Shown here piece after piece: positions 1-10,200 of a stretch of DNA of 64,000 nt. Positions within the stretch are counted from its first letter, which is position 1; each line of letters begins with the position of its first letter. The notes under the pieces were generated by a model. The model was not told the DNA's origin and did no database searches. It saw only the letters and a list, made by a program, of their open reading frames with translations. The stretch covers positions 496,001 to 560,000 of the forward strand of contig JAEHOE010000028.1 of NCBI GenBank assembly GCA_016858145.1. Direction: 5' to 3'. The translations under genes and the position numbers were made by a program. The stretch comes from Edaphochlamys debaryana. Taxonomy: Eukaryota > Chlorophyta > Chlorophyceae > Chlamydomonadales.

Positions 1-1882
1 CCTACTTCATCGTGAGTATGCTAGAGGCAGCGCTGCAGCCATGATCGAGCCGTAGCCGTATTGAGCCACTCAAAAGCACATGCAAGGGCGTTTCACCCGA
101 AGTCTGGCTCTAGTTACGCTGCACTCGGCCGGGTTCGGAAATGCCGAGGTACCATCACCCTGCTTTCCGCATCCGCGGCCACCCCGCAGGCCGGCTACGT
201 GGGCGAGACGTACAACAACATCTACGTGTACCGCCGCCAGTACGACGGAGCGGGCCGCCTCTGGAGCACGGTGCGTGGGCCGTCTTGCTTAGGAGACAGT
301 GCAGTCCGCGTGTAGTCGCAGCGGTGTTGATGCGGCGGCCTGCCATGCCAAGCACACTTGCCTCCGTCGTGCCTGACTGTGATCGCCTGCCGTACCCGGA
401 TGCCGTACAGATCTTTAACCAGGTCATGGTGGCGTTGTACATCATGGAGGTGCGTGCATCTGATTCTGGGGCCCAGACCGCACCGGCCCGCCATGTGTGC
501 GCGCACCGCCGCGTGCTTCCGGCGCCCGCCATTGAGGCTCACGCTCTCGGGCCCCACCAACTGTCGCACCAACTGCACTGCCGTACCGCAGATCGCGACC
601 ATGGCCATCCTGCTGATCAAGAAGTTTGCCTACGCGCTGCTGGCGCTGCCCCTCATTCTCGGTACCATCGGCTACCACTACTCTACGCTCACGCTCTACA
701 ACCGGCCCTGGTGAGGCCGCAGCCCTCTAATACTTTGCTGCACATGTTGCAGGTGTTTGGCTTCGCGTTTTTTGCCGACTTGCTGTCGGGGCAGTGGGGG
801 CATGCGCTGCAGGCCTGGCCTTCCCAAGCATGATGTGCTGAACCTATCATTATCGGTATAGGGCAATGACCTCAACCCCCTGAACTCTTGAACCCCCTGG
901 GGCAACAATGCCCGTGCACAGGTGTCGTGAGCCCAAACCCCGAACCCCGAATGCCTCCACCCCCGCAGGAAGGTGGTGTCCCTGCACGACGCCTCGGAGC
1001 TGGACCAGTACGACGCAGAGGCCCGCCGCAAGGCCGCCAAGGTGCGCGTGTGTGGGATTGGACTGAGGGCTCGTCGAGTGCTAGGGCATGGGACGGCGGG
1101 GGGCGGCAGGGGCGTCACGACCCAGCGCCGACTTGGCGTAGCTCTGCCAGGGGTGCGACGGAGCTGGCCCAGGTAGCCCGACTTGCAGTTGAGGGGGTTA
1201 TGTTGAGGTGTGAGGGGCTTCCGGGGTCTGAGCTTACCGCCCATGCTTCCCTTCCAAACCCCAAACCCTTCTGTCCGCCCCCTGCCCCCGCACAGGGCCG
1301 CTCCGCCTCTGCCGTGGAGGAGGGCACTCCGCTGCTGCCCGGGGCCATGCCCGACCCCATCCCCCCGCTCACGGCGGAGGAGAAGGCAGTCATCGCGGAC
1401 AACTACAGGTGGGGCGCCGGCTGACGGAGGGGGGAACGCGGCCGGGCGGGGCACGCGACGACACACCTGCATGCACCTGCCGGGGAAGAGGCGCGTTACC
1501 CCGGGTCATGCCTGCCGCTGCAGCTTGCCGCTGCACCTCCCCTCCCTCGCCCCCCCCAAGTTGCCTTGCCACGCCTCGCTGCACCTCGCCTTCCTCGCCC
1601 CCCCACCTTGCCGTGCCACGCCGTGCTGCGCTGCCGCCCCGCAGGAACCCGTGCTTCAAGCTCGACATGACTGACCTGGAGCTCATGGAGTCCACCGCCG
1701 CCGACCTGCGCCCGCGCCTGGACGCCCTCAACGCCTGGGCCAAGCAGGTCAAGCAGACGGCCAAGGTGACCAAGACCAAGATCAAGACCCTCACGGACCC
1801 CGCCGCCGGCGCGCCGCCGGAGGAGGTGACCAAGTACGACACCAAGCCGGAGCTCGACCCGCCGCTGAACCCGCTGGATTGA
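1..1882 (+). CDS. CSC1/OSCA-like (DUF221) calcium-permeable channel, 3' part
   Basis: This is the 3' end of a gene entering from the left; about 223 C-terminal residues are visible. Exons read: 1-11 (partial), 190-270, 411-449, 592-710, 969-1041, 1296-1408 and 1645-1882, with GT-AG junctions and phases that agree. The peptide has YNNIYVYRRQYDGAG followed by W, then FNQVMVALYIME, then a hydrophobic segment (AILLIKKFAYALLALPLIL) and an NRPW end. This order (Y..KYE.GG..W, a helix, 'PL..LT' helix, short basic stretch) is that of the last membrane part of the DUF221 / RSN1_7TM family, whose plant members are osmosensitive or mechanosensitive cation channels. NYRNPCFK matches the family's Y.HP.. 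site after the last helix. The tail is charged, rich in Lys, Asp and Glu, and cytoplasmic by inference. The family call rests on pattern memory only; exon boundaries are firmer than the function. Confidence 0.72.
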
Positions 1883-3716
1883 GGCGCTGGCTGAGGTCGG
1901 GTTGGGGGAGGTGCGGTGAGGTGGGTTGAGGTGACGAGGGGATCTGGCGCGCGGGCGCGGATGGTGAAGTGATGAAGGGCATGGGGGGGGGGGGAGGAGG
2001 GCCAGGGGGAGGGGAGGGGCGTCCTGCTGAGGGTGCGGGGATGCCAGGAGGCTGGCCATTGCTGTGCGTGCGGCTTTTGCAGCACGCAGGGAATGTTCAC
2101 TCCCTCGACCCTTTCGCTCGTTTCCGGCGGCCAAGGAAAGTGGTTGGGCAAGTTGTCAAGCGGTGGATGTGAGAGGATGGAGGATGTGGAACTGTGGAAC
2201 TTGGCAAGGAGGATGAACACGTTGCCTTTTGTGCGAGCAGCGGTTGTACGCGGATACGAAGTACATCGTCGGATCCGATGAAATGCTCTGCAAGACCGTT
2301 GGTATCATAAGGTATCATGCGCTGGTCGTTGTCCAGCGTCTGACAGAAGCTCTGACCGACCTGAGGTGTGTGTCTCAGGGGAGGTGCGTTAGTGTGACTA
2401 CGCTGGTGAGGACGTATCTTGTCACTCCTCTAAAGGCGGCGTGCTTAGCCGCCGGGATTCTGCGCTCGACGTGTGGGGTTAATTCCTTCAAGCTGTGGTG
2501 ATGTGCGGAATGCGCTTTCTAGCCCCGAACACGGAGCTTTCAAGCCGTGGGAGGAAGGCATATATCATAGCCTGTGTACAGTCTGTGCATTCTGTGTGCA
2601 GCCAGCCGCGTGACATACCTCTGTCAGCAGCTGGGACGTGGCTCCCTCTCATTGCTTTTCCAGGCACCTTTCTGCTTTGTTGGAAAGGTATAGCTCTTAC
2701 CATAGCGCTCTACTCTCCAGGGTGTTTGTTTGCCCATATATCCCTGGTCTCGCGGTCTGCACGTCTGTGAGTCGTACCGCAGTACCGCACGCTTCACCAC
2801 AAGTGTTGATGCCTAATATGACTATTTGTTGACGTCTATTGGACCCAGCATTCCATCCAGGAGTACCGGTACTCACCGCATCACGTTGTTCACACGGCCC
2901 AGCCTGTGCTTTGAATATCGCACTGTGCCTTTCGTGGTGGGTGTAAGGGATTCAGGGAATGTCCCCGTAGATCCGGCCGCCGCCCGGGCGTGTTCCATAC
3001 ACTCGGTGGCGCGCTTCGTTGGCCTTTGCCTCAGGCGTGCTCTTTCAGCATGCCTTTTGAGCTCGAGTACTGTTGTGCGTGCATGGTCGCGCTGGCGGCT
3101 GGCGGCTGCAGCTTGAACCCTAGGCGCCCGGACTCAACCCCCGCCATTCATGTAAGGTCCGAACTGCTACCGGTACGTAGCCCCACTCTGCCAGTCTCCA
3201 CCTCGATGTCCCGCCGCCCCCCCTCGTATGTGCAGCTTGCGGCCGGCGGGCCCGGTAAGGAAGCGCGGGGCTTGGGCTGAATGGGTTGCAATGCAATGCA
3301 GCCCTGCTGGGGCGGCTGCCCGGGAAGCAATGCTCTCAGCCAGGAACGGAGGATCCCGCCATGCGACGGTGTGAGGTGCCAGGACAGCCAGGCCCGCCGG
3401 CCTTCCAGGTAGGGACTGTACCGCCCGGGTTGCAAGTGTTGGTGTCTGCTCGTCGGGGCTTTGCCGCTTCGGCACCGGTGTCGGCTTCCGGGAGCGAGGG
3501 GCAGCACCACATTGCGGCGGTCCGATGTCGGGGTTGCTGCTTGCTGCGGCACGACTCAAAACCCCTCCCACACACTTCACACCCCATCAAGTAGCTGCAT
3601 ACGCTTGCTTTCACAGGCTGCAGCTGTCTGTAGCACCCAATACTTCAAAAGACCGACATGACATGACCCTGTCTTGAGTGCGCGTGTCAAGCCCTGCGTG
3701 GCCTCGAGGCACCACT
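1883..3716 (+). other. 3' flank of the channel gene and upstream region of the ankyrin-like gene
   Basis: About 1.8 kb without a convincing coding frame. The first part should be the 3' untranslated region of the channel gene; the last part should hold the promoter and 5' untranslated region of the ankyrin-like gene. A G-rich stretch lies at about 1984-2030. Two TGTAA words (2942-2946 and 3150-3154) are candidate poly(A) signals. I saw no transposon or RNA gene here. Confidence 0.6.
2942..2946 (+). terminator. candidate TGTAA polyadenylation signal of the channel gene
   Basis: TGTAA is the usual near-upstream polyadenylation element in Chlamydomonas. This is the first TGTAA after the stop codon at 1880-1882, implying a 3' untranslated region of about 1.07 kb; a second occurs at 3150-3154. 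Confidence 0.4.
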
Positions 3717-5894
3717 ATGATGCCCTCTAGCCAGCAGAAGCTCTCGGGCGCGGTCGATGAGCCTGAGCTCGGGAGCATCTGGACGCCCGCGGTCGTGCAC
3801 CGCATCGCAAACCACCTGCCGCCGAACGAGGTGGCGTGCGTGCTCCGTTACGTAAACAAGAGCACCTCAGAGCAGCTCAGCGAGGCCGCGATCCTTGTTT
3901 CGCAGCCGGTGCCTCGCGGGATCTTCGCGGCCTGGGCGCCCGACGCCTGCCGGTCCCTCACCAGGGATGAGCGCAGCAAGCTGTTGCGCCTCACAGCCTC
4001 GTCAGGGGACGTGGCTAACCTGGAGGTGGCGCTGGCGGCAACGGGCCTGGTGGGCAAGAAGTCCGAGGTACCGGACGGGGCCGCCGCGCTGAAGGCCGCC
4101 GCCGATGCTGGCCAGCTGGACTCCTGCCGGCTGCTGGCAGCTTCCATGGACCTTCCTTTGACCGATGTGGCGGAGCTGCTTCTTCCTGGCGCTGCGTCTC
4201 GCGGCGACCTGGCCATGTGCGGGTGGTGCTGGGAGGTGTCCCCCGGGCTGCAGCAAGACACCGAAGCTCTGTGCCGCGCAGCCAAGGCGGGGCATTGGGC
4301 CGTGTGCGAGGCCTGCATGGAGCTCCTGCCGGAGCAGGGCCCTCTGCAGGACAACCAGGGCTGGCCACCGGCCCACCGAGGCAAGGCAGCCGCCGAGGCG
4401 GCCCTCTCTGCCGCCATTGGCGGCCACACAGACCTCCTGGACTGGTTTCTGTCGCTCTGCCCGGTCCCCTGGCGCGACCTCAAACCCTGGCGGGACCCCA
4501 AACCCTGGCGCGACCCCAAACCCTGGCGGGAGCCCGGCAGCACGGAGCGTCTGCTGGTCGCCGCCGCGGCGGGCTGCGATGCAGCGACGCTCCAGCGCCT
4601 GTGGGCGGAGCACGGCGGGGCGGAGGGCTTGAAGCCCGAGGCGTGGGGCGAGGTGCTGCGGAACGCGGTGTCGAGCCGCACGCCCGACTGGCCCGCCAAG
4701 GCCGAGTGGGTTCTGCGGCAGGGCGCTCAGGCGGACCTCCGATACTGCTACAAGGCGGCCGCCAGCCTGCCGGACGCCGTAGCCCGCTTCGAGTGGCTGC
4801 GGGGTCACGGCTTCGCCCCGGACCTGTCCCCTGATAGCCTATGCTGTTCCAACGGATATGCACCGCTTCAAGCCGCTGTGACAACCGGCAACGTGGAGGC
4901 CGTGGAGTGGCTGCTGGCAGCGGGCATGGTCCCCATCCCGGGATCAATTCACAACTCTGGCTGGGGAGTTGAGCGGCGGGCTGGCATGAAGGGCGACGTG
5001 ACCATCCTGCGGGCGCTGCAGCGGGGGGGCTACGGCCTCGATCCCGTTCGGTTGGCCCATGACATGGCGGTCCGTGGGCACCTGCCCGCCCTGAACTGGA
5101 TGCGCGAGTCGTTCGGAGCTGACGTGTTTGTGAAGCACCGCGCCCACATGCAATACGTGGCGTGCCGCGGGAACGTGGAGGTCTTGCAGTGGCTGCGTGC
5201 GGAGTTGAAGGGCTTCGAGCCGCCGTACGCGCACATGTGGGCGGGGGCCGTGCGGTACGGCGGCTGCGAGGCCGTACTGGAGCTGCTGGACGAGTGGGGG
5301 GTGCCCAAGCCGGTGGGTGTGGGGGCAGGGCGGGGGCTTTGGCGTTGAGGGCAGGGTGGAGGCTGGGCTGTGAGGTGTGGGGATGGGGTCCGGCCGTCTT
5401 ACCTGGCAGCTCGCTCGGGGTGCTTGGGGCATGGACACATGCCGCGTAACCCAACACCGTCCTTCGCCGCCGGCCCTGCCCCACAGACGGACGGTCAGCT
5501 GTACGTCACGGGGGTCCACAACCACGATCTGCGCATCATGCGCGCCATGCGGCGCCTGGGCGTCTCCTTCGGGCCCCGGTCAGGCCCCGCCGCCGCCTAC
5601 AAAACGGTCATTCCGTACTGGCCCTTGCCCGCGTTGCAGTGGCTGGTGGCCAGGGGCTTCCCCATAGAATGGGCGGAGGCCGAGGAGATCGCGGAGGCTG
5701 AAAGCGAGGGCAACCACTCGCACGAGATGGACTCGCGGATCCTGCCCTGGATCCAGGAGCAGCGGCAGCAGCCGCGGCGGTTCCGGGTCCGGCCGGTGTG
5801 GACCCACGAGGGCGGCGTGTGGACGGGCGGCGGCGGCGGGGCCACGGGCCGGGGCGCTGGGCGGCGGGGCGCCAAGCGGGCGAAGCGGGGGTGA
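3717..5894 (+). CDS. Ankyrin-like repeat protein with F-box-like N-terminus
   Basis: Two exons, 3717-5312 and 5487-5894, give 667 residues. The frame is open from 3678, but the first ATG is at 3717 (two ATG in tandem). Residues about 20-50 read SIWTPAVVHRIANHLPPNE and continue into a Leu-rich helix. This 'W.P..V..IA..LP.NEVA' opening heads a large Chlamydomonas family of ankyrin-type proteins and recalls an F-box-like helix pair. After it come many degenerate helix pairs of ankyrin type, for example AAADAGQLDSCRLLAA, AAKAGHWAVCEACMELL, AAIGGHTDLLDWFLSL, AVTTGNVEAVEWLLAAG and ACRGNVEVLQWLR. Exon 2 closes with a Gly/Arg/Lys-rich tail that could be a nuclear localisation signal. The likely role is a protein-protein scaffold or ubiquitin-ligase adaptor, partner unknown. 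An 18-bp tandem repeat interrupts the solenoid. Confidence 0.82.
4468..4532 (+). repeat. In-frame 18-bp minisatellite, PWRDPK units
   Basis: Four consecutive, slightly varied 18-bp units inside exon 1 of the ankyrin-like gene encode PWRDLK, PWRDPK, PWRDPK and PWREPG. The period keeps the frame. It inserts a charged proline-rich linker between two ankyrin-like helix pairs. Confidence 0.9.
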
Positions 5895-7287
5895 GGGCCA
5901 GGCCAGGCGCTGTCGGAGGGTGGTCAGGGAAAAGCTCCGGAATGGAGAAAACTTCAGAGAATGCGGTCAGAGACTGGTTGGTTCCCCCGGCCGACGGTCA
6001 CGCATGGGTGTCTTTGGGGGCGGGGTTGAGGAAGCTCCTCGTAAGGTTGTTCTTGGCCCTGGCTTCCTGTTGCGTATGGAGTTGTGATGACCGATGGCGT
6101 TGAAGTGCGTACCGGTACTGTTTGGGCCAAGTAAAGGCTGAGGCTGGACTGGGCGCTGAGTTGACCGTGTTTCCCGGTAGCGCCACAGATGGTGGGGAAT
6201 GGCTGTGAGGCGTGGGGTTTCGCCCGCGTGGCTCGGGGGTCTCCAGCGAGTTCGTATATAGTCCCTCGCGGTTGGAGGCTGGTGGACCTATGGGGGTGGC
6301 GCGCACTGAGCGAAAGTGCGCTGGCGGTGGGAGTTGGTTTGGGTGGAGCTGACAGCTCTGTGCGTGCTTGGGTTGGATGCCGGTTGGCGTGGTTTCACCC
6401 GCCGAAGGCGCTTGACCGTTGACTGCATGCGGGCACCTACGTCCTGGTGATTGCTGGTACTTTCTGCAGGAGGCAGTCTCTGGGGAAGGTCGAGCGGCAT
6501 GATGATAATGCTACCGGCAAGCGGGGGTTCAGGGGGGTGGCGGCTGAGAGTAATGCATGCTTGTAGCAAGGGTCTCCTGGGAGCACAAGACTGCGTCCTG
6601 CAGACTGTAAGTGTCGTGCTTCCGCCTTGCTGATCCTCGCGGGCATTGCATGCGGCTTGGTTGAGCGCTGGCAGCAAACTTCCCTTTCCCTTTCCCTGCC
6701 ACCAGCACCCAGCAAAGACGCACAGCACTTGGATGCCTGTGTCGTACAGCCAATCTCTTGTGCTTGGCACGTTCTGCACCTTGACTGGCCTATGGGGTAT
6801 GGGCCAATAATCATCAGTCGAAAGTGATTAGTCCTCGTCAATCCCAAGCCAAGTCCCTAGTTCCCAGTGCCGAGTCCTGTGAGTGAGCCCCCGGATCGGC
6901 CGCCCAGGGTGCATTGCAAAAGCACCCGAGCGTGCATACGCCTGTCTCTCGAATTGCTACCCACACAATACCGTAACCAGCGTATCAGGTTCCACGCCCA
7001 CCCATGCCAACAAGTGCCGATTGTAGTAGTCCTTCAATTCCCTCACTACACCATCTACACACGACACCAACCATTCATAGGGCTGCCCTTCTGTCTACGC
7101 AGTGAAGCCCAGAAGCCATGTGCCATAATGCTCGCTCGCCAGTGCTAGTATACTAGCGCCTCAATAGACGACGATGACTTCGCCTCATGGCACAGCCGCC
7201 TAACCGCTACAGGTACGCTACCGCTAGCTGTGCACGAAAATTGCTGTCAAGTGTCGAAGCACGGAGGCTGTCGCTGCATCACCACTG
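5895..7287. other. Convergent intergenic region between ankyrin-like gene and copy 1
   Basis: About 1.4 kb between a plus-strand and a minus-strand gene that end towards each other. It should hold both 3' untranslated regions. A TGTAA word on the plus strand at 6606-6610 suits the ankyrin-like gene. I found no TGTAA on the minus strand between 7287 and 6610 that would suit copy 1. No other feature seen. Confidence 0.6.
6606..6610 (+). terminator. candidate TGTAA polyadenylation signal of the ankyrin-like gene
   Basis: A plus-strand TGTAA about 710 bases after the stop codon at 5892-5894, in the convergent intergenic region. It is the only TGTAA I found there on this strand. Confidence 0.4.
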
Positions 7288-10200
7288 CTACCGTTTCGCA
7301 CCGGACCGCTTTGCAGCGGCCCCGAGCGGCGCCCCTCCTGCCCCCGCCCTCTTATGCCTGGTCATGTCTGGCAGCACCAGCTCCCCCGGTCGCCCCGAAA
7401 CGCACTCCATGATCCACAGCTGCACCTGAAGGCCCTCGCGCAGGGGCCCGCACCCGCCGGGGCCGGGAGACAGCAGGCCCAGCAGCTTCAGCTCAGCAAT
7501 GCAGAGCTTATCTTCAAACTTGGCAGCGAAGCCCGCGACTGGGTTCTTCAAGCCAGCGTCCTGCAAAGCGCGGTACGGCCGCAGCAGGATGTCAACGTTG
7601 CGTATGGTGCACAGGTGTGACGCCAGCTCCCCCACAAGGGCCGAGAGGCCCGCCCACGGCTTGGCACCGCTACCGTCCAGGGGTGCGGCCGAGGCTGAAG
7701 TTGAAGCGCCCGCCTTGGACCCCCGGCGCGCCTGGGCCTCCGCCTGCTTCTGAGCCGCATTGTCAAGATCCTTGCAGCTGACGTCCACCACCATCGCGCA
7801 GCAGTCGCGGCCGAGCTGACGCATCTCCTGCCGTACCTGTGGCGTACAACAGCATGCTTTACGACAGGGGAAGAGGTCAGTACTGCCAAGCTATGAGTAC
7901 CGTACAAGCGGCTTTGCCGTACGGCGTCGAGGGAACGTGGCCGCAGTGTGTGCACGCGCGGGTAGCACGCAGCCACCACCCGCACCCACCTCGGCGGCAA
8001 GCATCAGCGCCCCCAGCGCGCCAACGACTCCGTAGCCGGACACCCACATGCCTCCCAGGCCCTTGTCCAGCAGCGCCGCCTTGGCATCCTTGAGGTGCGC
8101 GGCACGGGGCCTGCGGCAGGGAGCAGAGGAAAGCGGCACGCGGTGAGAGCGGGCCGACAGGCGTGTGCCCGCGTTGCTTGGAGCTGTCGCACCTTGCAAG
8201 TGCGGTGCTTCTACGCTTCTACGCTTCTTCGCTTCTACGCTTCTAGTCTTCGATCGGCGGGCCATGCTCGTTGCGGGACTCTTGTGGGTAACGATACCCG
8301 GACACTAGCGTGGTGGTGCACAGCTGGCCTTCACAGAACCTAAATTCCACGCGTCCAGCTCACTTGGCCATGGCTGATGTGGGCGTGATCTTGGGAGTGT
8401 GCGCTGCCATCTCGGCCCAAGGGTACTTGTCGCTGTGGCGTCCATTGGGCATGGGAAGGCAGCCGACCTGGGCCCGAGGCATTGACACGTGGCGAGGGAC
8501 GGGGCGGTGATGAGGCGGTTAGGGGTCGACACGGCAACCGGAAAACGGGCAGGCAGGCAGACTGGCCCCCGCCATGCGCCCAAGGACTTAATGTGTGTTG
8601 GGGAGAAGGAGGATGAGCGAGGCATGCGCGAGGTTATAAGCACCGGTGAAGGAGCGCCTGAACCCTGGCTACGGAGCCGGCACGGCCCCTATATCTCTCG
8701 CCCCCTTCTCCTTTCAACGCTCGGACTCCAGCGCTCCCCATGACCCCAGCCCCCTCAGCCCCTCTCAGGTCTCACCCCACCCCCTCCCCACCTGCAGGTC
8801 GTGGATAAGCACCCGCACCGCCTTGGGGTCCCAGGCCTACATGCGGGGGAGGGTCCGGCGGGAGGCGGTACAGCCGAGGTTCAAACCGTTTCTTAAAGGA
8901 CCGCACAGGACCATGGGTCTATGCCTGGCTTGATTGTAGGGACCGGACACACGGTACCGGTATACGCACGGCCACAGCCCTCGCGCGACATGCGCCAAGA
9001 GCCTTGGCAGCGCGACCCTGCACAGCGGAAGGAACCCCCCACCTCCCGCACCTGCCGTACATGCACCGGCGCCCGGCTCACCCCTGCCGCACGCTGCTTG
9101 CTCCCCGCATTGCTACAAACAGCGGTCGCCGAAGCTGCTGCCGCGCCGCCGCTGCCGCCGCCTGTGCCGCTGTGCAGCACCTCCGGGAAGAAGGCCAGCG
9201 GGTGAAGGTACTCTACCCCATTCCACTGCCGGCACGTCAGGTTTTCCAGGATAGCCAGGACCTCGGTCGCGTGTTCGGGCCCCTCCAGCACCAGCGACTG
9301 CGGCTGGAGCGGAGGGCGCGGGATGGGCAAGTCCTGGACGCCCCCCACAGGGCTGCTCTGTGCTAGGCGAAGCAGCGCCGCCCGGGTTTCGGCCGGGTCG
9401 AGGCCGGGGCCGTAGCATGGCGGCGGCAGGGGCGGCGGCGGCGTGGCGTCAGCATCCGCTACCGCCGCTGGTGCGGAGGCGGTGGCGGCGGCTGCCCCTC
9501 GCGAGGCGGCGCTGGCGCCGGCTTGCAGCGCAGCGGAGGCCTTTGCGAGAGCCAGGGCCAGGTCTGGGCTTGCGGCTGCAGGGCTAAGGCCAGGCCCGCG
9601 GCCGCGGCCGCCGCCGCCGCCAGCCTCCACCAGCACCCTGGCCCTGAGTCGCTCCCACGCGCCCGACTCGAGGGCCTGGAGCGCCACGACCGCCGCCATC
9701 TCTTCGAAGCGAGCTCGCGATTCTGCAATTGCGCGGGCGTTACCATCCGACGGCCCCATCTGTGCAAATGTGAGCGCCTGACACAGGAGCAGGTGGAGCT
9801 GAGGCGCGCCGCAGTACGGCAGCATGACGCGCGCGAGCGTGGCGACGGGATTCGCGACGGCGGCGGCGGCGGCGGTGCCGCCGCCCTGGGCTGCCAGCCC
9901 TGGCCCAGCGGCGTCGCCGCCGCCGCCGCCGCCAACGCCGCCAACGCCGCTGCTGCTGCTGCTCCTGCAGGCACTGTCGTGGGCGCAGGTCCAGCCGGGT
10001 GCCGTACGCACGGACGACAGGCATGTGTAACAGTTCATGCACTGGAACAGAATGGATCCGATGGCGGCTGCGTCGTACCACACGTGCAGCGGCTGGTCCG
10101 GGGGCCGCCACAGGGCGCTTCGAAGAAGCTGGCGGCAGCTGCAGGGTCCGAGAACATCTCCCACGCTATTCCCCCCGCCGCTACACAGGCGTCAAGCGGG

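Noticed and set aside
61..189. Open frames and a structured-looking stretch before the first full exon of the channel gene
   Set aside because: It sits between a GTGAGT donor at 12 and a CCGCAG acceptor ending at 189 and reads as an intron; no rRNA or tRNA pattern holds up.
3678..3716. Upstream extension of the ankyrin-like gene start
   Set aside because: The frame is open but begins at GTG; the first ATG is at 3717, followed at once by another ATG.
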